Of a stretch of 37,952 bases of DNA, positions 7,308-15,891 are shown piece by piece. The number at the start of each line of letters is the position of its first letter. Position 1 is the stretch's first letter. The notes beneath the pieces were generated by a model. That model did no database searches, was not told the DNA's origin, and saw nothing but the letters and a program-made list of their open reading frames with translations. A program made the position numbers and the translations under genes. The DNA is from DATMBL01 sp050735975 (GTDB taxonomy: Bacteria > Desulfobacterota > Binatia > UBA9968): the NCBI GenBank assembly GCA_050735975.1, contig JBOHVS010000072.1, positions 1-37,952 on the forward strand. Reading direction: 5' to 3'.

Positions 7308-8426
7308 TTGGCTTTATCAATTTTAGCCGGTATCGCGGCGCTGATTCTGCTTTTCCCGACATTTTGTCCAAGCGCCGATTCCAAGACCGCTTGGCGGCAG
7401 GAGTGGGAAAAGACGGTGGAAGCCGCCAAGAAGGAAGGCCGGGTCACCGTTTATATCAGCGGCTACGACGCGGTGCTGCCGGATTTCCAAAAAGAATATC
7501 CGGACATCAAAGTCGTCGCGGTGACCGGACGGGGGAATGAGATCGGACAACGTATTCATGCTGAACGGCGCGGTGAAAAGTACATCGCCGATGTCGTCAG
7601 CGCCGGCGCGAATCCGAACTACCAGCAGTTCTATAGCGCCAAAATGTTGGATCCGATCAAGCCGGCGTTAATGCTTCCCGAAGTGCTGGACAAGTCCAAA
7701 TGGTTTGACGGCAAGCATACTTACGCGGACCCCGAAGGAGAGTATGTCTTCGTTTACGTCGGGTCGGCGACCTACGGATCAATTCACTACAACACCAAGC
7801 TGGTCAATCCCAAAGAGTTTAAGTCCTACTGGGATTTGCTCGATCCGAAATGGAAAGGAAAAATCGAGGCCCGCGATGTCCGCCGGCCCGGTCCCGGTAG
7901 CGGGAATATGAGATTTTTCTACTACCACTCCGATATCGGTCCGGCGTTCATCAAACGCTTGTTCAGCGAGATGAACATCACGCTCTTTCGCGATTATCGC
8001 CAGGGCCCGGATTGGCTCGCCACCGGGAAGTTTGCCATCTGCTTGTTCTGCGACGTGGACGTTTTGAAGCGGCAGGGCCTTCCCGTCGATACGTTCGGCC
8101 CGGGCGTTTTTAAAGAAGGCGGAGGCCTGGTGCAGCAGTATGGCACGCTGGTTCTGATGAAAAATGCGCCTCATCCGAACGCGGCAAGGGTTTTCATCAA
8201 CTGGCTGCTCTCGCGCAAGGGTCAAATCTCGCTGCAGAAGAGGCTGGCGCAGGCGGAGAGCCCGGCGGATTCCCTGCGAATCGACATTGCCAAAGACGAC
8301 GTGCCGGTTACGAGCAGACGGTTGGAGGGCATAAAATACCTGGACACTGGACGACCGGATTGGATCGATATGAAGCCGATCATCAAGGTCGTGAGCGAAG
8401 CACTGAAAAACGCTGGAAGCGAGTGA
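7308..8426 (+). CDS. ABC transporter extracellular solute-binding protein (SBP 1)
   Basis: A 372-residue exported binding protein of the family 1/6 type related to FbpA/AfuA. TTG 7308 is taken as start because AGGAGG lies at 7297-7302 and the leader begins there: a hydrophobic signal segment ends near PSADS (residues 21-25). Family signposts follow: WEKTVEAAKKEG, PEVLDKSKWFDGKH, YNTKLVNP (161-168), PKWKGK (180-185) and APHPNAARVFINWLLSRKGQ. It carries C245-x-x-C248, shared with SBPs 3 and 6. Five of the six window SBPs are close paralogues, probably feeding the fused permeases. The ligand is unknown; an organic anion from the surrounding pathway is more likely than iron. Confidence 0.88.
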   Translation: MALSILAGIAALILLFPTFCPSADSKTAWRQEWEKTVEAAKKEGRVTVYISGYDAVLPDFQKEYPDIKVVAVTGRGNEIGQRIHAERRGEKYIADVVSAGANPNYQQFYSAKMLDPIKPALMLPEVLDKSKWFDGKHTYADPEGEYVFVYVGSATYGSIHYNTKLVNPKEFKSYWDLLDPKWKGKIEARDVRRPGPGSGNMRFFYYHSDIGPAFIKRLFSEMNITLFRDYRQGPDWLATGKFAICLFCDVDVLKRQGLPVDTFGPGVFKEGGGLVQQYGTLVLMKNAPHPNAARVFINWLLSRKGQISLQKRLAQAESPADSLRIDIAKDDVPVTSRRLEGIKYLDTGRPDWIDMKPIIKVVSEALKNAGSE

Positions 8427-8535
8427 CGGCGTCGAGCTCGGAGGTCGCTCGCCGATCCTGGTGCGACATTTTGAGCGGGACGGGAGCAGGGAAAATCCAA
8501 AGGCGGTTCAGAAAACTCAAAAGGAGGAGAGACGA

Positions 8536-9249
8536 ATGGCTGGAGACTCATTGACCCAAGTTGACGAGGTTCAAATTTTCGATGTGAACAAGTTCATTAA
8601 CACGCGGGATAATCTTAGCGGCCGCGTCGATATGGCCAAGTCGCCCAACAGCTTCGTGGCCATGTTCCAAACACGGCCTCGTGGAGGGGAGACTCATATT
8701 CACCAACATCCCGATTCGGATCAGATTCTTTTCGTTCTCAAGAGCGAGCTTACCGTAGAGGGACTCTCGGGCACCTCGGTCTTGAAGCCGTACCAGGGGG
8801 TGTTGATCCCGGCGGGAGTGCACTACGGGTTTACCAACACGACGCAGGAAGATCTCATCTTTTTGTCGATTCGAACGGAGTCCAGCGGCGGGCGCCGGGT
8901 CGCCTACGTGCCAAACGTTCCCTCGAACGTTCACGTCAAGATCCCCGCCGACGAGATCTGCGCCAAAGGGATCGGCCGGCATATATACGTGTACGCCATG
9001 GACCGCAGCACCATCGGCATTTCGCCTTTGTTGATGGAAGAGTGGAACAAGGGATCGCTGTTGCGGATGAATTGCGAGTACGAAAAACAAGACGGCCACA
9101 TCGTCGCCAAGCTGCCGCTGAGGATGGCGCAGTGGTACCGAATCGAGAGTCTTTCGGAGTCGGATTATCGTTTTCTGACCGAGCCGGAGAAGATTCGGGT
9201 CAAGATGGATTTGACGCCGTTCATCCAAAAAGAAGCGTCGAAATCCTGA
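8536..9249 (+). CDS. Single-domain cupin protein
   Basis: A 237-residue cytoplasmic cupin. Motif 1 is GGETHIHQHPDSDQILFV with H54, H56 and H58 as possible metal ligands, and motif 2 is LIPAGVHYGF with H96. The C-terminal 110 residues are beyond the cupin core and not recognised. ATG 8536 is preceded by AAGGAGGA (8521-8528); the frame is open to 8461 but without another convincing ribosome site. It lies between two solute-binding protein genes in module A, so it may act on or sense the transported substrate. The role could be catalytic or regulatory; no DNA-binding domain is visible. Confidence 0.82.
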   Translation: MAGDSLTQVDEVQIFDVNKFINTRDNLSGRVDMAKSPNSFVAMFQTRPRGGETHIHQHPDSDQILFVLKSELTVEGLSGTSVLKPYQGVLIPAGVHYGFTNTTQEDLIFLSIRTESSGGRRVAYVPNVPSNVHVKIPADEICAKGIGRHIYVYAMDRSTIGISPLLMEEWNKGSLLRMNCEYEKQDGHIVAKLPLRMAQWYRIESLSESDYRFLTEPEKIRVKMDLTPFIQKEASKS

Positions 9250-9264
9250 GCCGGGAGGTTGCCG

Positions 9265-10311
9265 ATGAACGTGAAGAATTTCATTCTCGGGCTGATTGCC
9301 CTATCGCTGCTCTCTTTCTCTTCGGCTTGGGCGCAAGGGCTGGAGAAGATCGTCGCGGGGGCGAAGAAGGAAGGGAAGGTCAAGGTCGGAATCACGGTCA
9401 GATGGGAAGAGGCCGGCAAGCCCGGCGCGAAAAAGCTGGTCGAAGCTTTTCAGAGCCGTTATCCGTTTCTCAAGGTCGAGTATGAGCGGGTGGGCGGCTC
9501 GCGCGAGCGGGAGCGGGTCTTGACCGAGCTTGCGGCGGGCAAGGTTTCCTATGACGTTACCGTCATCAGCGAAACGCAGGTTCAAACTGCGCTGCGGGCG
9601 AATATCGTCGAGAAAGTGGACTGGAAAGCGCTCGGTGTTCACCCGCAGCATGTCCACCCCGACGGCTTCGGCGTCAACTATCGCTCGCAGCTCTACGGAA
9701 TCGTCTACAATCAGAAGCTCATTCCCGAACACGCCGGGAAAAAACTCACGTGGGAGGATTGCGCGGCGCCCAAATGGAAAAAGAAGGTTGCCATGGACAC
9801 GAGACCGCGCCACTTGGAGATTCTCTGGCAGCCCGGCGTGTGGGGACGGGAGAAGACCCTGGCCCACGCCAGGCAACTCGGCGCCAATCAGACGATCTTC
9901 GAGCGGGACCGCACAGGGGCGATGACCAAGCTTGCGCTGGGGGAGTATCCGATCGTGTGCGGCGCTTTTTATGCCACGTACCACGAGCAGGTGAGGTCGG
10001 GACGGGGAGAGACCATCGCCTTTGCCGCGCCGGAGCCCATCCCGGTCAACCTGGGGGATGTGGTTTATATTCCGCGCCGGGCCGCCCATCCGAACGCGGC
10101 GCGGTTGTGGATCGCCTGGTCGCTTTCCGAAGAGGGCCAGTTGCTGTTGGACGAGGTGGAAGGCAACGGGAGCCCGCTCGTCCCCGGCACTCGAACGGCG
10201 AAATTGATCAAAGGAAAAAAGGTCGCTTGGTATGAGCCTCAATACAGAGCGAATGCGGCGGAAATCCTCAAGGAGATTCTGGAAGCTGTCGGTCTTCCCG
10301 TCGTGCGCTGA
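9265..10311 (+). CDS. ABC transporter solute-binding protein, divergent type (SBP 2)
   Basis: A 348-residue exported binding protein with signal peptide MNVKNFILGLIALSL through AWA, cleavage likely before Q24. It shares the fold and landmarks of its neighbours (AGAKKEGKV, YNQKLIP at 148-154, PKWKKK at 169-174, AHPNAARLWIAWSLSEEGQ) but is clearly the most divergent of the six, lacking the SKWW-GKHHYADPE block. ATG 9265 has GGGAGG at 9253-9258. The permease gene starts 2 bases after its stop, so it is the best candidate for the dedicated partner of that permease. Ligand unknown. Confidence 0.88.
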   Translation: MNVKNFILGLIALSLLSFSSAWAQGLEKIVAGAKKEGKVKVGITVRWEEAGKPGAKKLVEAFQSRYPFLKVEYERVGGSRERERVLTELAAGKVSYDVTVISETQVQTALRANIVEKVDWKALGVHPQHVHPDGFGVNYRSQLYGIVYNQKLIPEHAGKKLTWEDCAAPKWKKKVAMDTRPRHLEILWQPGVWGREKTLAHARQLGANQTIFERDRTGAMTKLALGEYPIVCGAFYATYHEQVRSGRGETIAFAAPEPIPVNLGDVVYIPRRAAHPNAARLWIAWSLSEEGQLLLDEVEGNGSPLVPGTRTAKLIKGKKVAWYEPQYRANAAEILKEILEAVGLPVVR

Positions 10312-10313
10312 CC

Positions 10314-12038
10314 ATGAAGGGGAAACTGCCGAGCGGCTCGTTTCTGTTCTTCCTCCTGGTCGTCGGCATTCTCCTCTGGCTGATTCTGATCCCGCTCGGG
10401 CAGATGGTGATCAGCAGCTTTCGCTCCGGTCACCCGGTGGCTCCCGGGCCGTTCACCTTGAGCAACTATGTGGTCGCTTACACGAGTCCGCTGACCTACC
10501 GGATGATTCTCAACACGCTCGTGTTCGCCGGCGGGGGCACGGCGATTACGGTTCTCATCGCCGTGCTCTTCGCCTGGCTGCTCGAGCGGACCGACATGCC
10601 GCTGCGCAATTTGTGCTGGACCTTGCTGCTCATTCCTCTGGCGATGCCCGGGCTGCTCTTCTCAATGGCCTATGTCCTGCTCTTCATGCCCCAGAGCGGT
10701 ATCATCAATGTCTTTCTGCGGGATTTTTTCGGCCGGTTCGGCCTCGAGATTGCCGAGGGACCCATCAATATTTATTCGCTGGGCGGCATGATCTTCCTGG
10801 ATGGAATGCGCGGGGTGACGACGGTTTTCCTGCTGATCGCCGGTGCGTTTCGAATGATGGATCCGGCTTTCGAGGAAGCCTCCTCCGCCGCGGGGGCGAA
10901 GAGTTGGACGACGGTGCGGCGGGTGACGCTTCCGGTCCTGCGGCCGGCGCTCTTCGCCGCGATCCTGTACGAATTCACTTCTTCGATGGAATCGTTCGAA
11001 GCCCCGCTGGTCGTGGGACTTCCGGGCCGGGTGTTCGTCTACAGCACGATGATCTATATCTCCGCGCGCGACGCGGTTCCCAATTACGGTCTGGGGGCGG
11101 CGTTCGCCGCAAGTTACTTTGTGATCGCCCTGTTGCTGGTTTACTTTTATCAGCGCGCCACGCTGCGGCAGACCGAGCGCTTCGCCACGATCACCGGGAA
11201 GGGATATCGCCCGCGCGTGCTGCCGTTGGGCCGTTGGCGTTATCCTGCGCTGGCTCTGTTTTGCCTTTATTTCACGTTGGCGGTGGCTCTTCCCCTGGCG
11301 GTGCTGATCTGGACCTCGCTGCTTCCGGTCTATCAGCCCCCCTCGCTCGAAGTTCTCTCCCAGCTCACCGGGACCCACTACCGCTCGCTTTTCGCCGGGC
11401 CGGGCATGTTGCGCACCGCGTGGAACACCGTGGTCATCACGCTGTTCACAGCCACGGCGACCGTCGCGTTGGCCTTCGCCGTCTCCTGGCTGGTGGTGCG
11501 AACGCGGATCAAGGGACGCTTCGCCGTCGATGGGCTGACCTTCGCTTCTCATGCGGTACCGGGCATCGTGGTGGCGCTTTCGTTCATTTTTCTCTATCTC
11601 CAGCCGCCGTTTCGCTCGCTGGGGCTCTACGGCACGGTGTGGCTCGTCTCGCTGGCGCTTATCACGCAGTACATTGCCTTTGCGACCCGGACCACGAACG
11701 CCGCGGTGATGCAGATTCACAAAGAGCTCGAAGAAGCGGGCGCGGTCAGCGGCGCGAACGCGGTCCGGGTGGCCTGGCAGATCACGTTTCCGCTCATCCG
11801 GCCGGCGTGCGTGGCCGCGTGGATCTGGATCGCGGCCCACGCCATCAGGGCCTTTTCGATTCCGTTGATGCTTGCAAGCAGGGATAGCTGGCCGGTATCC
11901 GTGATGCTCTGGCATCTTTGGGACGAAGAGCAAAATCTTCCCGCCGCCGCCGCTTTGGGCGTGGTGCTGATATTGATCTTGACCGTCATGACGTTTCTTG
12001 GGAGAGTCGTGGTCGCCAGGGGATTCGAGCAAACTTAG
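10314..12038 (+). CDS. Fused two-domain ABC permease, FbpB/AfuB type (module A)
   Basis: A 574-residue inner-membrane protein with two copies of the importer permease domain in one chain, each with about six membrane segments. The two cytoplasmic EAA loops that contact the ATPase are EEASSAAGAKSWTTV and EEAGAVSGANAVRVAW. The fused layout is typical of ferric-ion, thiamine and putrescine/2-aminoethylphosphonate-type importers. It is translationally coupled to SBP 2 (2-base gap). No ATPase gene follows; another binding-protein gene comes next. It must either borrow the ATPase at 23704 or use one elsewhere. Confidence 0.92.
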   Translation: MKGKLPSGSFLFFLLVVGILLWLILIPLGQMVISSFRSGHPVAPGPFTLSNYVVAYTSPLTYRMILNTLVFAGGGTAITVLIAVLFAWLLERTDMPLRNLCWTLLLIPLAMPGLLFSMAYVLLFMPQSGIINVFLRDFFGRFGLEIAEGPINIYSLGGMIFLDGMRGVTTVFLLIAGAFRMMDPAFEEASSAAGAKSWTTVRRVTLPVLRPALFAAILYEFTSSMESFEAPLVVGLPGRVFVYSTMIYISARDAVPNYGLGAAFAASYFVIALLLVYFYQRATLRQTERFATITGKGYRPRVLPLGRWRYPALALFCLYFTLAVALPLAVLIWTSLLPVYQPPSLEVLSQLTGTHYRSLFAGPGMLRTAWNTVVITLFTATATVALAFAVSWLVVRTRIKGRFAVDGLTFASHAVPGIVVALSFIFLYLQPPFRSLGLYGTVWLVSLALITQYIAFATRTTNAAVMQIHKELEEAGAVSGANAVRVAWQITFPLIRPACVAAWIWIAAHAIRAFSIPLMLASRDSWPVSVMLWHLWDEEQNLPAAAALGVVLILILTVMTFLGRVVVARGFEQT

Positions 12039-12167
12039 CAATGAGGGGGAGCCGCCGAATCGTTGCCGGTCCCTGGACATGGAAGAGACCGGCGCGGGAG
12101 GCGTCGAAGAGGCTGCGCTCCGAACAGAGCCCTATCTGACTGGAGTCACGGCCGCGGAGGTCGGAAA

Positions 12168-13277
12168 ATGAGCCGGAAGATTTTGCGGGCGTTGGTTGCG
12201 GCCGCGCTGCTTTTGACCGCCGCCCGGTTCGCGTTGGTCGCCGAAGCCGGCGAATTTAAGACGGAATGGCAGCGGGTGGTCGAAGCCGCGAAGAAGGAAG
12301 GGCAGCTTTCGGTCTACGGCGGACAGGAGATCACTCATCCGGAGATTCTCGCAGCCTTCAACAAGGAATTTCCCTTCGTCAAAATCGTGACGGCGGGGGG
12401 GCGCGCCGGCGAACTGATGGCGCGCATCGTCGCGGAACGGCGGGCGGAGAAATATCTGGTCGATCTCATGGCCAGCGGCCCCAACGGCCCGCGCATGCTT
12501 TATCTGAACAAGGTCTTGGATCCGATCGCGCCGGCTTTGATCCTGCCCGAGGTGACCGACGCGTCGAAGTGGTACGGAGGAAAACACTGGTACGCGGATC
12601 CTGAAAATCAGTACCTATTTATGTATGAGGGGACCATTAATAGCACGGGGCTCTCGTACAACACGAAGCTTGTGAATCCGGAAGAGATCCGTTCCTATTG
12701 GGACCTGTTGACGCCCAAGTGGAAGGGGAAGCTACTGGGCATGGATCCCAGAGGGACGGCCTTACCTACTCCGGTCCTTATCTTTTATTACAAGCCGGGC
12801 TTGGGGCGGGATTTCGTGCGGCGGCTGTATGCCGAGAGCGAGATCACGCTCTTTCGGGACCGGCGCCAAGGGACCAATTGGCTGGCTGTGGGCAAGTTTC
12901 CGATCTGCATTCTGTGCCGGGATATTGATCGGGCGCTTAAGCAGGGACTCCCCGTCGACGAGATCGCGCCCGATCGGCTGAAGGAAGGGGCGTCGGTGGG
13001 CGGAGGAGGCAGCAGCGTTCTCGTGATGATCAACCGCGCGCCCCATCCGAACGCCGCCAAGCTCTTTATTAATTGGTACCTGTCACGTCAGGGGCAGACG
13101 GTCTGGCAGCGAGTCATGAACAAGAGCGAGGTGGAGCCTTCCGACTCCATGAGGATCGACATTCCAAAGGAGCATGTGCTGCCGGACGCCCGTAGAATCG
13201 ACGGCCGGGAGTATCACGTGATCGGCTTCCTCGATCCCGACCCGGTGCAGAAGCTGATCCAGGAGGTGGTGAGGTAG
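12168..13277 (+). CDS. ABC transporter extracellular solute-binding protein (SBP 3)
   Basis: A 369-residue exported protein. Signal peptide MSRKILRALVAAALLL runs to AEA, with cleavage near residue 27. It has VVEAAKKEG, PEVTDASKWYGGKHWYADPE, YNTKLVN (164-170), PKWKGK (183-188) and APHPNAAKLFINWYLSRQGQ. C247-x-x-C250 matches the pair in SBPs 1 and 6. ATG 12168 follows a GCGGAGG; the frame is open to 12063 but that extension is arginine-rich with no leader, so it was not used. It follows the fused permease by 129 bases and closes module A. Confidence 0.88.
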   Translation: MSRKILRALVAAALLLTAARFALVAEAGEFKTEWQRVVEAAKKEGQLSVYGGQEITHPEILAAFNKEFPFVKIVTAGGRAGELMARIVAERRAEKYLVDLMASGPNGPRMLYLNKVLDPIAPALILPEVTDASKWYGGKHWYADPENQYLFMYEGTINSTGLSYNTKLVNPEEIRSYWDLLTPKWKGKLLGMDPRGTALPTPVLIFYYKPGLGRDFVRRLYAESEITLFRDRRQGTNWLAVGKFPICILCRDIDRALKQGLPVDEIAPDRLKEGASVGGGGSSVLVMINRAPHPNAAKLFINWYLSRQGQTVWQRVMNKSEVEPSDSMRIDIPKEHVLPDARRIDGREYHVIGFLDPDPVQKLIQEVVR

Positions 13278-13298
13278 AACGACTTGAACTCTTCGATT

Positions 13299-13323
13299 CG
13301 TTCAAATCGTTCAAACATTCAAG
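13299..13323. repeat. Short 9-bp tandem repeat
   Basis: CGTTCAAAT, CGTTCAAAC and a degenerate CATTCAAG lie head to tail in the 80-base gap between SBP 3 and the next gene, with CTTGAA a few bases before. This could be a simple repeat or a small regulator-binding site. No regulator gene is visible to pair it with. Confidence 0.35.
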
Positions 13324-13357
13324 GTCCGGTTCGGTATGAATTTGGGAGGAAGGGCTA

Positions 13358-14302
13358 ATGGCTGATTATGAAACGATGGAGATACACGGTCTTTTCAGGG
13401 CATACGCCCATCTGCCGATCTGGGAAATTCTGGACAAAGCGGGGATTTGGCGGCAACTGGGATTGAAAGTGAGCTTCGAGTTCTGCGACAGCTCCTCGGT
13501 GGCCGAGGCGGCGTTGTTCGACGGCAGCATCGATTTCGTTTCCGGAAACCATATCAGTCCCTATCTCTTGGTGCGGCAGGGAAAACCGATCGTTTGCCTC
13601 GCTTCGCCTTCCAACAGCGTGAACGACAGACTCGTGTCGCGTTCTCCCGTCCGCGACCTGTCGGAGCTGCGCGGCAAGCGCATCGGCGACACGACGCTTG
13701 TGGATTCCAAAGGGGGCTATCATCACCCCCGAGGCAATCACATGCTCTATATCATGCGCAGCGGTTTGCGCCTCGATGAGGTGGAATGGGTCGAGCTGAC
13801 GGAATCCAATAACGAGTTTCGCGCGTTGGCGCTGGAAAGCGTGAAGTCCGGCCAAGTGGATGCGATCTTCGTGACCGGAAGCACGAATAGGTTCGAGCAG
13901 GCCGGGCTTCACGTTCTACCGCTCGAGCGGCTTCCCATGGTGAACGGCCCGACGTTGACGACGACGCTTACCGCGCTCGAGCGGAAGGGTCGGCTGGGAG
14001 AGCGGCTGGTGAAGGCGCTCGTCATGGGCATTCACTTCGCGCGCGCGCGCCGCCAGGAAACGGAGAAGATTTTGGAAGGTTTGAGGCAGCGGGAGCCGGA
14101 AGCAAACGCCCGGTACGAGAGCGCGGCCAAACTTTTGCCCAAGCCCTATCCGGATCACCAAGCCGTGGCCAATGCGTATAGGCTTTGCTGCATGAAGGCT
14201 CCGGAAGCGGAAGAAGTAAGCCCGCTGGCGCTTTGGAACCTCCATTATTTGCGCGAGCTGGACCATTCCGGTTTCATCGACCGGCTCTACGATGGTCGTT
14301 AA
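13358..14302 (+). CDS. Periplasmic-binding-fold (NMT1-like) protein without signal peptide, module B
   Basis: A 314-residue paralogue of the protein at 6252, aligning along its full length and, by eye, more than half identical. It begins MADYETMEIHGLFRAYAHLP without a leader, so it is probably cytoplasmic. Conserved blocks are FCDSSSVAEAALFDG, SGNHISPYLLV, PRGNHMLYIM, NGPTLTTTLTALE, AYRLCCMK and HSGFIDRLYD. ATG 13358 follows GGGAGGAAGGG at 13342-13352. The next gene is a UbiD decarboxylase. As with its paralogue, the choice is between a 4,5-dihydroxyphthalate-decarboxylase-like enzyme and a ligand-binding protein; loss of the leader in both copies favours an intracellular role. Confidence 0.75.
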   Translation: MADYETMEIHGLFRAYAHLPIWEILDKAGIWRQLGLKVSFEFCDSSSVAEAALFDGSIDFVSGNHISPYLLVRQGKPIVCLASPSNSVNDRLVSRSPVRDLSELRGKRIGDTTLVDSKGGYHHPRGNHMLYIMRSGLRLDEVEWVELTESNNEFRALALESVKSGQVDAIFVTGSTNRFEQAGLHVLPLERLPMVNGPTLTTTLTALERKGRLGERLVKALVMGIHFARARRQETEKILEGLRQREPEANARYESAAKLLPKPYPDHQAVANAYRLCCMKAPEAEEVSPLALWNLHYLRELDHSGFIDRLYDGR

Positions 14303-14430
14303 AGGATCCACGGTGGCAATGTGCTATCGGGTGATTATTTGGGAACGTGGCTTCCAAGCGAGAGGGAACAAAACGCCGAGCGTATCTCGTTTATGAGTTG
14401 AGCTTGACCGAATTTGAACGGAGTACAAGC

Positions 14431-15867
14431 ATGCCAACACCCAGTTCCATAACCTACCGAGATTTGCGCGAATACATTGAAGCCGTGGATCGCCTGGGGG
14501 AGTTGCGAGTCGTCAACGGCGCGGACTGGGATTTGGAACTCGGCGCGATTACGGAAGTCGCGGCGCGGGCGAACAAACCCAAAGTCGTCTTGTTCGATAA
14601 CATTAAAGGATATCCAAAAGGTTTTCGCGTCGTCGTTAACGCTGTGTGCTCGGCGGCGACCACGGGTTTGGCATTCGGTCTGGATCCGACCCTACGAGGC
14701 ATGGACATGATCCGTGCCTGGAAGGAAAAGCTGGGCTCTTACCGGCCGCTCAAACCCGTAGAAGTTGCGAATGGACCCATCGCTGAGAATGTCGAAACCG
14801 GCGAACGCGTCGATATGCTCAAATTCCCAACACCGCGGTGGCATGAGCACGACGGCGGGAGGTACATCGGCACCGGCTGCCTGGTGATCCTGGAAGATCC
14901 GGACGAGAAATGGACGAACTTCGGGACTTATCGCGTCTGTGTTTATGACACGGACACCTTAGGGATTTGGATTTCGCCCGGTAAGCATGGGCGATTGATT
15001 CGAGAGAAATACTGGTCGAAAGGTGAGCCTTGCCCGGTCGCGATCACTTTCGGGCAGGATCCCGTGCTCGCAAAGGTCGGCAGTTGGTATGAGCCCTGGG
15101 GTGTTTCGGAGATCGACATCGCCGGCTGGCTGCGTAACGAGCCGGTCAAGGTAGTGCGCGGCATGGAAACCGGTCTGCCGATTCCTGTGACCGCCGAACT
15201 GGCCGTCGAGGGTCTTATGATGCCGCCCGAAGTCGAAAGCCGGTCGGAGGGTCCGTTCGGTGAATGGACCGGCTATTACGCATCGGGGACTCGAAATGAA
15301 CCCGTGGTCAAGGTGAAGACCGTGATGTATCGTAACGATCCGATCATCTTCGGCTCGCCGCCGGGAATCTCGGGGAAGTCGGTTCCATTAAGCGCGGCCA
15401 ACGTCTGGCTCGCTCTGGAAAGGGCCGGCGTTACCGACGTCAAAGGGGTATGGGAATACACGACACGCTACATCACCGTGATCGCAATCAAGCAGAAATA
15501 CGGCGGGCATGCCAAGCGGGCGGCGATGGCTATGCTCGGTTCGACGTACGGTTATCATCGCCGGTTCGTCATCATTGTCGATGACGACATCGATCCGGCC
15601 AACGTCGATGATGTCTTGTGGGCGCTGGCGACACGCTGTGATCCGGCGACCGCAATTAACTTCATTACGGAAGCCTGGAGCACGCCGCTGGATCCACGGA
15701 TACCGCCCGACGCGCGCGCGCAGAGAAATTTCACCAATTCCGTCGCCGTCATCAATGCGTGCCGGCCGTACCACTGGAAGGATCAATATGCGACGACCTG
15801 TTATTTTTCGGAGGATGTTCGCAAGAAGACCTACGAGAAGTGGAAAGATATTTTGAAACTGGAATAG
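14431..15867 (+). CDS. UbiD-family prenyl-FMN-dependent decarboxylase (module B)
   Basis: A 478-residue cytoplasmic decarboxylase or carboxylase of the UbiD family. Catalytic residues are R168 in NFGTYRVC, and E273 and E278 in EGPFGEWTGYY. ATG 14431 has CGGAG about 7 bases before; the frame is open to 14347, but that extension lacks family similarity. It shares the domain plan of the UbiD at 1922 but is well diverged, so the two probably act on different substrates. It sits between a leaderless binding-fold protein and three tandem exported binding proteins. The prenyl-FMN cofactor must come from a UbiX encoded outside the window. Confidence 0.9.
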   Translation: MPTPSSITYRDLREYIEAVDRLGELRVVNGADWDLELGAITEVAARANKPKVVLFDNIKGYPKGFRVVVNAVCSAATTGLAFGLDPTLRGMDMIRAWKEKLGSYRPLKPVEVANGPIAENVETGERVDMLKFPTPRWHEHDGGRYIGTGCLVILEDPDEKWTNFGTYRVCVYDTDTLGIWISPGKHGRLIREKYWSKGEPCPVAITFGQDPVLAKVGSWYEPWGVSEIDIAGWLRNEPVKVVRGMETGLPIPVTAELAVEGLMMPPEVESRSEGPFGEWTGYYASGTRNEPVVKVKTVMYRNDPIIFGSPPGISGKSVPLSAANVWLALERAGVTDVKGVWEYTTRYITVIAIKQKYGGHAKRAAMAMLGSTYGYHRRFVIIVDDDIDPANVDDVLWALATRCDPATAINFITEAWSTPLDPRIPPDARAQRNFTNSVAVINACRPYHWKDQYATTCYFSEDVRKKTYEKWKDILKLE

Positions 15868-15891
15868 AAAATTCAAGGAGGTGTTCGGCTT

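Noticed and set aside
10662..12080. A 472-codon open frame on the minus strand opposite the permease gene
   Set aside because: It is rich in Arg, Gly, His and Asp with no family pattern, and lies fully opposite a clear membrane permease. Such antisense frames are common opposite high-GC genes.
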